This document shows positions 1-6,703 of a stretch of 13,615 nt of DNA, one piece after another. How positions within the stretch are numbered: the first letter of the stretch is position 1; each line of letters opens with the position of its first letter. Where the stretch lies: contig DATDYB010000028.1 of assembly GCA_036517115.1 (NCBI GenBank), forward strand, positions 1 through 13,615. The letters run 5' to 3'. A model generated the notes under the pieces. It saw only the letters and a program-made list of their open reading frames with translations. It searched no databases and was not told the origin of the DNA. The stretch comes from DATDYB01 sp036517115. Lineage in GTDB: Bacteria > Patescibacteriota > Minisyncoccia > Phycocordibacterales > PALSA-1337. A program made the translations under genes and the position numbers.

Positions 1-1152
1 CTTTTCAGCCTTCACGTCGAAGGTAAGGACGGTGAGTTTGTCCATCTCGTTCTCGTTTGCTCCCGCGGTAGCCATTACTTCTTGCTTCTTAGGGCTTGAG
101 GTATTAAGGCCGACGGTGAGGGTTGCTGATTCTGAGAGGTCAGCAGCAATGGTCGGTGTTCGAGTGATGGTCGTGTCTGTCGCGTACTGATCAATACCCG
201 CTCCGTCAATACCTCGGATGCCGTTTGAAGCATATCGGATAGTGTAGGTTTCGGTATCGAAGTCAGTCGAATCGATTGTCGGATAAAGGTCAGCCTTGAT
301 CACAAGATTCTTTGAACCACCCTTTGGAACAAGAATGTTAAATCCTGAAATCGTCAAATAATATCGGCTGCTGTCCTTGACTACGGTTGAAGAATTCACG
401 TCAGATGTTGCGTATACGGTGGTACCGTCGGTAACATACATTTTCTTGAATATCTTGTTGTAAATTTTCGTGTCCGTACCGAGGTCAAGCTTTACTCGCT
501 GAACACTGATGTCAGAGTTCTTCGCCTCAAGCTTAACTCCAAGAACTCCTTTCTCCACATCGGCTTCGTAAAGCGTTGATGGGAGGCCGGAGTTTGTTTG
601 GGTCGCGCTCAATGTTCCTTCGACTCCAGGTGTCGAAATGCCTGTTCCTGTTGAAGGAACTACCGTTCCAGTCCCAGGGTTAACCGTTCCTGGAATAACT
701 GCAACGGTACCGTTGAGCTTAGCTCGGGTTGCTGCATCAACCGTTCCGGTTGCTGCAATGGCCATAGCTGTCTGGTATCGCATAAGTGCTGCCTTTGTAA
801 GACCGCCGAAATAGGTTGTTTCCTTTCCAGCTGATCCCGCGCCGGTAACCGCTACGGTGTAACCCTTAGCGTTTAGCGCTTGCTGAAGTGCCTTCACTTC
901 TGCACCACTGTCTCCCATTTTAAGGTCAGCGGTGAAACTTCCTGTTGCCACTGATGTACCCAATGCCGCTCGGGCTGCTGCTGCCTTTTCAGGAGCAATG
1001 ATTCCGAGACTGATAAAGAGCTCTACGAGCTGACTCAAGGATACTCCTTGAGCATGTGTCGTTTGTACTGCCGCTACGAACATCATTGCTACCATTGCGA
1101 TTCCCACAATGGAAGCGACAACTGCTGTCGTAGCTGTTTTTGAATAACTCAT
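1..1152 (-). CDS. Secreted/surface protein with peptidoglycan-binding domain, C-terminus cut by window edge
   Basis: An open frame runs from ATG at 1152 to the window edge, giving 384 residues with no stop. Residues about 8-36 form a hydrophobic signal peptide or anchor ending near THAQG. Residues 37-63 contain the short SLSQLVELFISLGII segment. Residues about 74-148 read as a PG_binding_1 module (LKMGDSGAEVKALQQALNAKG, then GKETTYFGGLTKAALMRYQ, then GTVDAATRAKLNG). A Gly/Thr/Pro linker (about 148-183) leads to a beta-rich region containing ILVPKGGSKNLVIKADL. The family binds cell-wall glycan; this protein probably sits on the cell surface or in an S-layer-like coat. The PG-binding module resembles the second module of the protein at 7691-8656. 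No Shine-Dalgarno is visible next to the ATG, and a long structured leader precedes the gene. Total length and the identity of the C-terminal domains are unknown. Confidence 0.85.
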   Translation of the reverse strand, partial: MSYSKTATTAVVASIVGIAMVAMMFVAAVQTTHAQGVSLSQLVELFISLGIIAPEKAAAARAALGTSVATGSFTADLKMGDSGAEVKALQQALNAKGYTVAVTGAGSAGKETTYFGGLTKAALMRYQTAMAIAATGTVDAATRAKLNGTVAVIPGTVNPGTGTVVPSTGTGISTPGVEGTLSATQTNSGLPSTLYEADVEKGVLGVKLEAKNSDISVQRVKLDLGTDTKIYNKIFKKMYVTDGTTVYATSDVNSSTVVKDSSRYYLTISGFNILVPKGGSKNLVIKADLYPTIDSTDFDTETYTIRYASNGIRGIDGAGIDQYATDTTITRTPTIAADLSESATLTVGLNTSSPKKQEVMATAGANENEMDKLTVLTFDVKAEK

Positions 1153-1174
1153 AAATAATTCTAAATTTTAATAA

Positions 1175-1257
1175 CCCCTCTCCGTTAACTTGTAATGGTT
1201 AATAATGTGGAAAGGAAATTATCCTAGACGCGCAGAGAGGGGTCACCCCTCTGCGCG
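1175..1257 (-). promoter_or_regulatory. Leader hairpin with an alternative pairing partner
   Basis: Positions 1229-1242 pair with 1246-1257 to form a GC-rich hairpin with a TCA/TGA loop and a 2-nt bulge. No T-run follows on either strand, so it is not a standard terminator. On the minus-strand RNA the second arm (CCCCTCTC) is also complementary to GAGAGGGG lying downstream at 1175-1182. The two pairings exclude each other. The purine-rich GGAGAGGGG (1175-1183) ends 22 nt before the ATG at 1152, too far for a normal ribosome binding site. A role in controlling the surface-protein gene is inference. Confidence 0.45.
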
Positions 1258-1304
1258 CCGCATGCTGATAAATTATATTTGCTTTCTAAGCTTGCATAAT
1301 CGAA

Positions 1305-1608
1305 GAATGCTTTTTCGAACCGCATTCAACAACTACTTACCACTATTCCCGTCACCTCATATTTCATCGACACGAGATGGCGGGATAGTTGAAAAAATTA
1401 GACCGAATTTCGGCATGCTGTACCCGAAGGAATAACACAGACATTCAGTAACACTCTCTGTTTAATTATCAAAGATCCGTCGCAACTGTATTAGAGACAA
1501 TTATAGCTCTAAGACGGCACCCTGCAAATTGCTTTGTTGTGGATAACTTCACGTAACCCTACGCTTTCCATCAAGGAAAAATAAGGGTTTTTTGGTAAAA
1601 TTAGCCGT
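1305..1608 (-). ncRNA. Candidate structured RNA or long structured 5' leader
   Basis: This is the main part of a 549-bp stretch without a convincing gene. Read on the minus strand from the promoter at 1615-1642, it holds successive hairpins: 1556-1588 (ACCCT/AGGGT around TTTCC/GGAAA), 1477-1517 (CCGTC/GACGG continuing as TTAGAG/CTCTAA), 1437-1461 (ACAGA/TCTGT), 1403-1413 (CCGAA/TTCGG followed by T6 at 1392-1397), 1342-1389 (long stem with one bulged T and one mismatch) and 1305-1327 (GAATGC/GCATTC). The TTCGG segment whose complement lies at 1409-1413 can pair with either 1403-1407 or 1424-1428, like an attenuator. I could not match it to RNase P, tmRNA, SRP or 6S RNA by their conserved motifs. 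It may be a free RNA ending near 1392 or the leader of the gene at 1152. Confidence 0.45.
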
Positions 1609-1614
1609 TCCACT

Positions 1615-1642
1615 ATCATACACTTTTCAGTAAAGAAGTCAA
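1615..1642 (-). promoter_or_regulatory. Strong sigma-70-type promoter driving the structured leader
   Basis: On the minus strand, TTGACT (1642-1637) is followed after 16 nt by TATGAT (1620-1615). Transcription should begin near 1608, about 455 nt before the ATG at 1152. The -35 hexamer is identical to those at 2549-2554 and 7629-7634. Confidence 0.7.
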
Positions 1643-1701
1643 CGATGAGTTGGTCACTTTTTTTGATCTACCTATGGGACATTTCTCAAAGACAAGAAAC
1701 T

Positions 1702-2451
1702 TCAGAATAAGGCAAGAGAATAGGTACTCCACCGACGTTCTCCTTCCTTTTTGAGGACACCTTCGCTCACTAACCGTAGAAGCTCTCTCTGAATTGTTTT
1801 CTCACTACAGTTATTGATAACCACCGAGAAGTCCTTGATAGTTAAGTGCGGTTTATTTTTGAGAAGTTTTATAACAGTCTCTCTGCGGGAATACGCGGTA
1901 CTAGAAATATCCTTTATTGAGGTAGTATTGTCCTTTATATTTCCAGTGGATGTCCTTTCGTTGCTTTGCTTGCGTAACTGTGACGGTTGTTCTGTTTCAA
2001 GGTGAAAAAAATGGGCACCAAAAGTTCCGTGATTATCGAGCCCGACCTCAGTCTCAGCTTCCCGGGCCGCACAGAGAAGCATCTCTAGTTCCTCTACAAG
2101 AATTGAGAAATTCATACCGGAAATAAGGCCAGCGCTGAAACTTATGTCGATAAGAGACCGCAGGGACAGCAGGTGTGCGATGATATTTGTCAGAATTAAC
2201 CTCCCGGGTTCTTTGGATGATTGTACAGTGTACACCACGGCCTTTAAAAGCCAGGTTCCCTCTTCTCGCAGTGTCCATTTTAAGGACTCATGTTCACTAA
2301 AAAGATTAGTAACAAGGTATAGGGCAGCAACAAAACGTTCTGTCTTTTTAAAGATAAAGAGAATTTTACCATCCTCAGGGAAAAACCCTATATCACTAGT
2401 ATAGAAAAGGTTGGTTGGCTTCATTTTTTTATAACCTTTGTCTTTTCCCAT
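1702..2451 (-). CDS. Winged-helix (DeoR-like) DNA-binding protein of unknown target
   Basis: Residues about 187-246 form a winged helix: RRETVIKLLKNKP, a spacer helix, then CSEKTIQRELLRLVSEGVLK as the recognition helix region, and a wing (KKEGERRWSTYSL). This layout matches DeoR-type HTH domains, in which a SxxTxxREL motif contacts DNA. The N-terminal 150 residues are mixed helix and hydrophobic, with no recognised domain. A polar linker (about 150-186, rich in S, T, N and D) joins the two. The start is uncertain: ATG 2451 gives 249 residues, while ATG 2424 (beginning MKPTNLF, with AAAGG ten bases upstream) gives 240. The gene is divergent from ftsK and has a near-consensus promoter at 2526-2554. 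Its leader contains five TGTCTTT-like repeats, suggesting autoregulation (inference). It could be a transcription factor for ftsK or for its own gene only. Confidence 0.8.
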   Translation of the reverse strand: MGKDKGYKKMKPTNLFYTSDIGFFPEDGKILFIFKKTERFVAALYLVTNLFSEHESLKWTLREEGTWLLKAVVYTVQSSKEPGRLILTNIIAHLLSLRSLIDISFSAGLISGMNFSILVEELEMLLCAAREAETEVGLDNHGTFGAHFFHLETEQPSQLRKQSNERTSTGNIKDNTTSIKDISSTAYSRRETVIKLLKNKPHLTIKDFSVVINNCSEKTIQRELLRLVSEGVLKKEGERRWSTYSLALF

Positions 2452-2499
2452 TTTGTCTTTTATAAATCCTGTCTCTTATATCTGTCTTTAATGTCTTTT
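2439..2499. repeat. Five direct TGTCTTT-like repeats at the start of the regulator gene
   Basis: Copies read on the plus strand begin at 2439 (TGTCTTTT), 2454 (TGTCTTTT), 2470 (TGTCTCTT), 2483 (TGTCTTTA) and 2492 (TGTCTTTT), all in the same orientation and spaced 15, 16, 13 and 9 bp. They lie downstream of the regulator's promoter, in its leader and first codons. Iterated sites beside a DNA-binding protein gene suggest an operator array, but AT-rich composition could also produce some copies. Confidence 0.55.
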
Positions 2500-2525
2500 A
2501 CAGAACGTTAGTGAGAAGATGTGTC

Positions 2526-2554
2526 CATTATATAAAGGACTATTTTCAAAGTCA
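2526..2554 (-). promoter_or_regulatory. Near-consensus promoter of the winged-helix gene
   Basis: On the minus strand TTGACT (2554-2549), a 17-bp spacer and TATAAT (2531-2526) give an almost perfect sigma-70 promoter. Transcription should start near 2519, leaving a leader of about 70-95 nt that carries the TGTCTTT-type repeats. Confidence 0.8.
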
Positions 2555-2581
2555 AAATTATGTAAAACTTCATGTACCCTT

Positions 2582-2590
2582 ATGCTATGA
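2582..2590 (+). promoter_or_regulatory. Extended -10 promoter for ftsK
   Basis: TGCTATGAT is an extended -10 element (TGn plus TATGAT at 2585-2590). No good -35 box lies at 17 bp, which extended -10 promoters tolerate. The predicted start near 2597 leaves only about 16 nt before the ftsK ATG at 2613. Confidence 0.5.
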
Positions 2591-2612
2591 TGTATGAAAT
2601 ATACTAATCATC

Positions 2613-4802
2613 ATGGCTTCAAAAAATAAAAAAGATGTGGTTCAGAATGAACCTACAGGAACGAGACATCTAAAGGAAGATACAGTGCAGGCGATTTTTG
2701 CGGTTATGTTCTTTTTTGTTGCTCTCTTTTCAATTTTGGCGGCAATTGAAAAGGCGGGGTTTATTGGAGAATACTTCTATAGAATATTGAGTGGCTTCTT
2801 CGGTGTAGGATATTACCTCGTCCCAGTACTCTTCATTATGCTTGGAATTTCTTTTTTAAAATCCCTTTCACGCACCTTTAGACATGTCCAAACTGCAGGT
2901 GCGCTCCTCTTCTTCATTTCCGGACTTGGACTTATTGATCTCATTTCTCCACTTAAAGGGGGGTCTGTTGGTCACTTTATTTCTATCCCTTTAATCAAAC
3001 TACTCGACTTTTACGCCAGCCTTATTTTCCTCCTAGTGCTGCTTATTATCTCTTTCCTCGTGACGTTCGATACCCGACCTAAATTTGAATACTTGATGGT
3101 GTGGAAAAAATGGACCAAAAAAGAAGATGATGTTGAAGTTGCCGTAAGCGAGGCATCAGTCGGAGAAGAGGAAGCTCCAACGAATGTTGAAGTATCCGCA
3201 CAAGAGAAAGGCAAAAAAAATAAAAAGGTGGAGAAAGCAGAGCCTATTCGTGACGAGGAGATGCAGATCTCCGGCAGTAAGTCGGTACTTGCGTTCAAAG
3301 AGTTTGTCCCTCCACCTCTCTCACTCCTGGAACGGGACAAGGGCAAGCCTGAGGTTGGCGATATTAAGGCAAATGCCAACATCATCAAGCGAACACTCCA
3401 GAATTTTGGCATCAACGTAGAGATGGATGAGATTTCGATCGGTCCTTCGGTCACTAGGTATGCCTTAAAACCAGCAGAAGGTGTGAAGCTTTCACGTATT
3501 GTTGCCCTTAATAATGATCTCGCCCTCGCGCTTGCTGCCCACCCTATTCGTATTGAAGCTCCAATCCCAGGCAAGTCACTGGTAGGTATCGAAATTCCAA
3601 ATACAGTAAAAACCACCGTCGGTCTTGCCTCCCTCCTTTCCTCAGAAGAATACCAGCAATCCGAAAAACCACTTCTTATCTCATTGGGTAAAGGTATCAC
3701 TGGGAAATCATATTTTGCCAACCTTGCTAAAATGCCACACCTCCTCATTGCCGGCGCAACTGGCTCAGGAAAATCAGTGACTATTCATGCTGTGATTACC
3801 TCTCTTTTGTTCCGTAACGCTCCAGAAAATTTAAAATTTATCATGATTGATCCTAAGCGAGTCGAGTTAACTTTGTACAATAAGATCCCCCATCTCCTCA
3901 CTCCTGTAATTACAGATGCTAAGAAGGCTATCCTTTCTCTTAAGTGGGCAGCCCGTGAGATGGATCGTCGATACGATGTACTTGAGTCAAATTCCGTTCG
4001 CGATATCGAGTCATATCACAAAAACATCCTCGCTCCAGCAGTCAAAAAAGGTGAAGATCTTAATGAAGAGGAAAAAAAGAATTTACCCGAGACTATGCCC
4101 TATGTTGTGGTCGTTATTGATGAGCTTGCCGACATTATGCAGGCGTATCCTCGAGAGCTTGAGAGTGCCATTGTCCGCTTGGCACAAATGAGTCGTGCGG
4201 TGGGGATTCACCTTATGCTTTCTACTCAGCGACCTTCAGTAAATGTCATCACAGGCCTCATCAAAGCCAACGTACCGGGCCGTATCGCCCTTCAAGTCTC
4301 CTCTCAGATCGACTCTCGCACTATTTTAGACACAGGAGGCGCCGAGAAGCTTCTTGGTGCTGGAGATATGCTCTATCTTTCAGGTGAAATGTCGAAGCCA
4401 CAACGTCTACAATCAGCGTTTATTTCTGAGGCAGAAGTAAAGCGAGTCGTCAAACACCTAGGAGACACGTATGGTGAGTTTACTCAAGGCGAGGTAAATC
4501 TCACCAATGATGAAGCTGGTAAAAACTCGATATTCGACGCTACGCTCGATGATAACGAGGCAGATAATGACGATCTGTACGAAGAAGCCCGTGCTGTGGT
4601 TGTTGAAGCAGGCAAAGCCTCCACCTCATATATTCAACGTAAACTTCGAGTAGGATACGCTCGCGCTGCCCGCCTCATTGATATGCTTGAAGAACGTGGT
4701 GTCATTGGTCCCGGAGACGGCGCTAAGCCCCGCGAAGTGATTGGTGGCAGTTCTTCAGGTGCCACACCGCAACTTCCTGGTGAAGAGAACATGCTGCCAT
4801 AA
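2613..4802 (+). CDS. ftsK: DNA translocase FtsK/SpoIIIE
   Basis: This is a 729-residue septal DNA pump that moves chromosome ends out of the division plane. Four hydrophobic membrane segments lie at about 27-46, 60-82, 94-114 and 121-150. A short charged linker (about 165-215) replaces the long Pro/Gln linker of E. coli FtsK, so the protein is of the compact SpoIIIE size. The alpha/beta motor follows, with Walker A GATGSGKS at 381-388, DPKRVEL at 413-419, Walker B VVVVIDELAD at 498-507, and STQRPSVNVITGLIKANVPGRIA at about 537-559. The C-terminal winged-helix gamma domain (about 652-712, SYIQRKLRVGYARAARLIDMLEERGVIG) is the part that reads polar DNA sequences in this family. ATG 2613 gives a MASKN start with no Shine-Dalgarno, just downstream of an extended -10 promoter. 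The next gene begins 4 nt after the stop, so the two are probably cotranscribed. Confidence 0.97.
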   Translation: MASKNKKDVVQNEPTGTRHLKEDTVQAIFAVMFFFVALFSILAAIEKAGFIGEYFYRILSGFFGVGYYLVPVLFIMLGISFLKSLSRTFRHVQTAGALLFFISGLGLIDLISPLKGGSVGHFISIPLIKLLDFYASLIFLLVLLIISFLVTFDTRPKFEYLMVWKKWTKKEDDVEVAVSEASVGEEEAPTNVEVSAQEKGKKNKKVEKAEPIRDEEMQISGSKSVLAFKEFVPPPLSLLERDKGKPEVGDIKANANIIKRTLQNFGINVEMDEISIGPSVTRYALKPAEGVKLSRIVALNNDLALALAAHPIRIEAPIPGKSLVGIEIPNTVKTTVGLASLLSSEEYQQSEKPLLISLGKGITGKSYFANLAKMPHLLIAGATGSGKSVTIHAVITSLLFRNAPENLKFIMIDPKRVELTLYNKIPHLLTPVITDAKKAILSLKWAAREMDRRYDVLESNSVRDIESYHKNILAPAVKKGEDLNEEEKKNLPETMPYVVVVIDELADIMQAYPRELESAIVRLAQMSRAVGIHLMLSTQRPSVNVITGLIKANVPGRIALQVSSQIDSRTILDTGGAEKLLGAGDMLYLSGEMSKPQRLQSAFISEAEVKRVVKHLGDTYGEFTQGEVNLTNDEAGKNSIFDATLDDNEADNDDLYEEARAVVVEAGKASTSYIQRKLRVGYARAARLIDMLEERGVIGPGDGAKPREVIGGSSSGATPQLPGEENMLP

Positions 4803-4806
4803 TCCC

Positions 4807-5154
4807 ATGGGCTCCTATCGGTTTAAAACTCTTCTTGTGTATGGCTCATGTATTCTCCTCGCCCTCATTATTACTGGATACGCCATATACCAAGCAAAAA
4901 ACCTTATTCTTGGTCCCCGTATAAGCGTCACCGCACCCTCGCCAGGTCAACGTATTGCCTCATCCTCAACTGAGATCGTGGGTATCGCTTTCAATACCGC
5001 TTCCCTTTCCCTGAATGGTCGCGCAATCTTCACCGACGAACAAGGAAACTTCAAGGAAAAATTGCTCGTACCACCAGGCTATACTATAATTCTACTCAGT
5101 GCCACCGATAAGTTCGGACGAACCACAACCAAAAAACTCGAACTTACTCACTAA
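4807..5154 (+). CDS. Small membrane-anchored Ig-like domain protein
   Basis: A 115-residue protein. Residues about 9-30 (LLVYGSCILLALIITGYAIY) form a single membrane anchor. Residues about 38-115 form a small beta-sandwich-like domain: ISVTAPSPGQRI, STEIVGIA, LSLNGRAIFTDEQGNFKEKLLVPPG and TIILLSATDKFGRTTTKKLEL. The NGRxIFTDEQGNF pattern resembles glucodextranase-B/Big-type Ig folds found in many surface proteins. The ATG at 4807 is preferred because it opens the hydrophobic anchor and follows the ftsK stop by 4 nt; an upstream in-frame ATG at 4741 lies inside ftsK. It likely projects outside the membrane. Any partner is unknown, although its fixed place between ftsK and recA may reflect shared transcription, not shared function. 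Confidence 0.8.
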   Translation: MGSYRFKTLLVYGSCILLALIITGYAIYQAKNLILGPRISVTAPSPGQRIASSSTEIVGIAFNTASLSLNGRAIFTDEQGNFKEKLLVPPGYTIILLSATDKFGRTTTKKLELTH

Positions 5155-5190
5155 GTTCTCTCAGGTCTTTTCGGGATTATTATTTTAATA

Positions 5191-5298
5191 AAATATACCA
5201 ATATACTAATGGGTACTAATATGCGAATGGCTACGAATTCCGAAGGGTTACATTTGTAGTCATTCGTAGATTGGCATAATTTGTATATTGGTATGTTT
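5191..5298. repeat. Long imperfect hairpin directly upstream of recA
   Basis: The outer arms 5191-5206 and 5283-5298 pair over 16 bp, with one G-U pair in RNA. The inner arms 5223-5234 (GCGAATGGCTAC) and 5256-5267 (GTAGTCATTCGT) pair over 12 bp with G-U pairs. Patches between them (5211-5222 with 5268-5280) pair partly. The left side also carries a direct repeat TACTAAT-GGG-TACTAAT (5204-5220). The hairpin ends 7 nt before the recA ATG. It fills nearly all of the 5155-5305 gap, and no clear promoter was found there. It may be a palindromic repeat element or a translational control structure. Confidence 0.65.
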
Positions 5299-5305
5299 AA
5301 CTCAA

Positions 5306-6343
5306 ATGGCTAAAAAAGAAGCTGTAAAAGAAGCAAGGGAGGTAAAGGAGATGAAAGTCGCCACAGCTAACATTGACGACACACTTCGGGAAATAAAAAC
5401 AAAGTTCGGTGAAGACTCGATCATGAAGCTAGGCGAAAAGCCGAGAGTGCACATTAATGCCATCCCTACCGGCTCAATCGGTCTTGACGCGGCCCTGGGT
5501 GTCGGTGGCATGCCTCGTGGACGTATTATTGAAATCTTCGGCCCGGAATCGTCGGGTAAGACCACTCTCTCACTTCACATTATAGCCGAAGCCCAAAAAC
5601 TCAATGGAATTTGTGCTTTCATTGACGCTGAGCATGCCATGGATCCTGAGTACGCTAAACGATTAGGGGTGAAAATTGATGAACTCCTCATTTCCCAGCC
5701 AGATACCGGCGAACAGGCGCTTGAGATCGTGGAAAGCCTTGTACGCTCGGGGAAGATGGATGTAATCGTCATCGACTCCGTGGCAGCACTGACTCCTAAA
5801 GATGAGATAGAGGGTGAAATGGGCGCCCATCATGTGGGTAAACAGGCACGTCTAATGTCACAAGCTCTCAGAAAACTCACCGGCATTGTGGCGAAGAGTA
5901 AAACTATTGTTATTTTCATAAACCAGATCCGCATGCAAATCGGCGTGATGTTTGGCAATCCAGAGACCACTCCCGGAGGAAAAGCCCTTAAGTTCTACAC
6001 CTCCGTCAGACTCGATATTCGGCGTATTGCGCAAATCAAAAAAGGTGAAGAAGTCATGGGTGGTCGCGTGCGTGTTAAGGTAGTCAAGAATAAAGTAGCA
6101 GCTCCCTTCCGACAGACAGAATTCGATTTGATGTACAACGAAGGCATCTCTAAAGAAGGAGAAATTATCGCCCTTGGTGAAAAAATGGAACTAATTCAAA
6201 AAAGCGGTAACTCATACGCGTACGGTGAGGAAAAACTTGGCCGAGGTTACGATGCGACACGCCAGTTTCTTAAAGAAAACCCAAAAATTGCTGACAAGAT
6301 CCTCGCGGAAATTAGAAAGAAACTGACCGAGGGATTGTTATAA
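5306..6343 (+). CDS. recA: Recombinase RecA
   Basis: A 345-residue RecA, close to the usual 340-355. It forms ATP-dependent filaments on single-stranded DNA, pairs homologous strands and in many bacteria triggers LexA cleavage. Visible landmarks are the N-terminal helix with KFGEDSIMKLGE (33-44), Walker A GPESSGKTT (79-87), FIDAEHAMDPEYA (105-117), Walker B VIVIDSVAAL (153-162), loop L1 EIEGEMGAHHVG (167-178) and the hallmark INQIRMQIGVMFGNPETTPGGKALKFY (205-231, including loop L2). The C-terminal domain is intact (LGRGYDATRQFLKENP). The frame extends to TTG 5288, but ATG 5306 gives the MAKKEA start seen in family members and lies outside the upstream hairpin. No Shine-Dalgarno is present. 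A long hairpin precedes the gene and a perfect palindrome covers its stop codon. No recognisable LexA box and no lexA gene are in the window. Confidence 0.98.
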   Translation: MAKKEAVKEAREVKEMKVATANIDDTLREIKTKFGEDSIMKLGEKPRVHINAIPTGSIGLDAALGVGGMPRGRIIEIFGPESSGKTTLSLHIIAEAQKLNGICAFIDAEHAMDPEYAKRLGVKIDELLISQPDTGEQALEIVESLVRSGKMDVIVIDSVAALTPKDEIEGEMGAHHVGKQARLMSQALRKLTGIVAKSKTIVIFINQIRMQIGVMFGNPETTPGGKALKFYTSVRLDIRRIAQIKKGEEVMGGRVRVKVVKNKVAAPFRQTEFDLMYNEGISKEGEIIALGEKMELIQKSGNSYAYGEEKLGRGYDATRQFLKENPKIADKILAEIRKKLTEGLL

Positions 6344-6357
6344 CAATCCCTCGGTCA
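6324..6357. terminator. Perfect 34-bp palindrome across the recA stop codon
   Basis: TGACCGAGGGATTGTTA (6324-6340) is followed at once by its exact reverse complement (6341-6357), so the recA TAA (6341-6343) opens the right arm. RNA from either strand would form a stem of about 15 bp or more with a minimal loop. No T-run follows on the plus strand, so it is an atypical terminator at best; it could protect the 3' end of the mRNA or be part of the adjoining repeat. Confidence 0.6.
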
Positions 6358-6488
6358 TCCCCGTGAAAACGGGTGAGGCGCGACCGTAGGAAGCGTCGCA
6401 AGACCTTGAGCGTTCTTTCTGAAGAAAGCGAAAGGTGTACAGTCCCTGTAAGGGATCCAGACTAGATTCCCTCCTTCGCGGGAATGAC
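6354..6488. repeat. REP/MITE-like element with inverted ends and inner hairpins
   Basis: The left end (GTCATCCCCGTGAAAACGGG, 6354-6373) and the reverse complement of the right end (GTCATTCCCGCGAAGGAGGG, 6488-6469) match at most positions. Each end is itself a small hairpin. Between them lie GCGAC/GTCGC (about 6380-6399), ACCTT/AAGGT enclosing CTTTC/GAAAG (about 6403-6436) and TCCC/GGGA (about 6443-6455). The ends resemble the GTCATTCCCGCGAAAGCGGGAAT class of dispersed repeats seen in many bacterial genomes. There is no coding potential. Copy number in this genome cannot be judged from one window. Confidence 0.5.
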
Positions 6489-6505
6489 AGGTTGTATTGT
6501 TGACT

Positions 6506-6534
6506 TAGACTCCCTCAAAGCTTCCATGTAGAAT
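6506..6534 (+). promoter_or_regulatory. Promoter of the 53-aa gene, probably leaderless
   Basis: TAGACT (6506-6511), a 17-bp spacer and TAGAAT (6529-6534) form a reasonable sigma-70 promoter. The expected start point falls at about 6541, the A of the ATG, so the transcript would have no leader. A TTGACT at 6500-6505 fits less well because its spacing to the -10 is 23 bp. Confidence 0.5.
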
Positions 6535-6540
6535 GAGCGA

Positions 6541-6702
6541 ATGCGAAAATATCTTAAGGAACTCCCTTTATGGGTAAAAACTGGAATGGTGGCGGGGATC
6601 GTAGGGATTATCGTCACACTTATGCAAGGTACGGAACCAAGCCTTACTCACATTAACCTTACCGCCCTCACATTTGGAGTAATTGCGTACTCAATTTTGT
6701 AA
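6541..6702 (+). CDS. Small two-segment membrane protein, 53 aa, unknown
   Basis: A short frame from ATG 6541 to TAA 6702. The protein begins with a basic, amphipathic MRKYLKELPLWVKT. It then has a hydrophobic stretch at about 15-29 (GMVAGIVGIIVTLMQ), a polar turn (GTEPSLTHIN) and a second hydrophobic stretch at about 39-53 ending directly at the C-terminus. Two short membrane helices are likely. No family is recognised. A well-spaced promoter puts the transcription start on the ATG, and the efp promoter begins one base after the stop, so it forms its own tight unit between the repeat element and efp. The weak point is its small size; without homologues it could be a chance frame, though the promoter placement argues against that. 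Confidence 0.5.
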   Translation: MRKYLKELPLWVKTGMVAGIVGIIVTLMQGTEPSLTHINLTALTFGVIAYSIL

Positions 6703-6703
6703 A

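Noticed and set aside
1205..1435. Plus-strand 76-codon frame.
   Set aside because: It runs through the GC hairpin and the leader stems, has no promoter or family resemblance, and the strong promoter here is on the other strand.
1490..1516. Minus-strand GTCTTAGAGCTATAATTG resembles the start of a Cas9-type CRISPR repeat (GTTTTAGAGCTA).
   Set aside because: It occurs once, is explained by its own stem (1477-1517), and there is no array, spacer or cas gene in the window.
1538..1546. Perfect DnaA box (TTATCCACA, minus), with another (TTATACACA) at 9421-9429.
   Set aside because: Single isolated boxes about 8 kb apart without clusters, an AT-rich unwinding region or dnaA/dnaN nearby; not evidence of an origin.
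1625..1665. Possible terminator (CAAC/GTTG followed by T7) on the plus strand.
   Set aside because: The stem is only 4 bp, no plus-strand gene ends there, and the sequence overlaps the minus-strand promoter.
3011..3748. Minus-strand 245-codon frame inside ftsK.
   Set aside because: ftsK motifs fix the coding strand; the antisense frame is Ser/Arg-rich and unstructured, as expected of a shadow.
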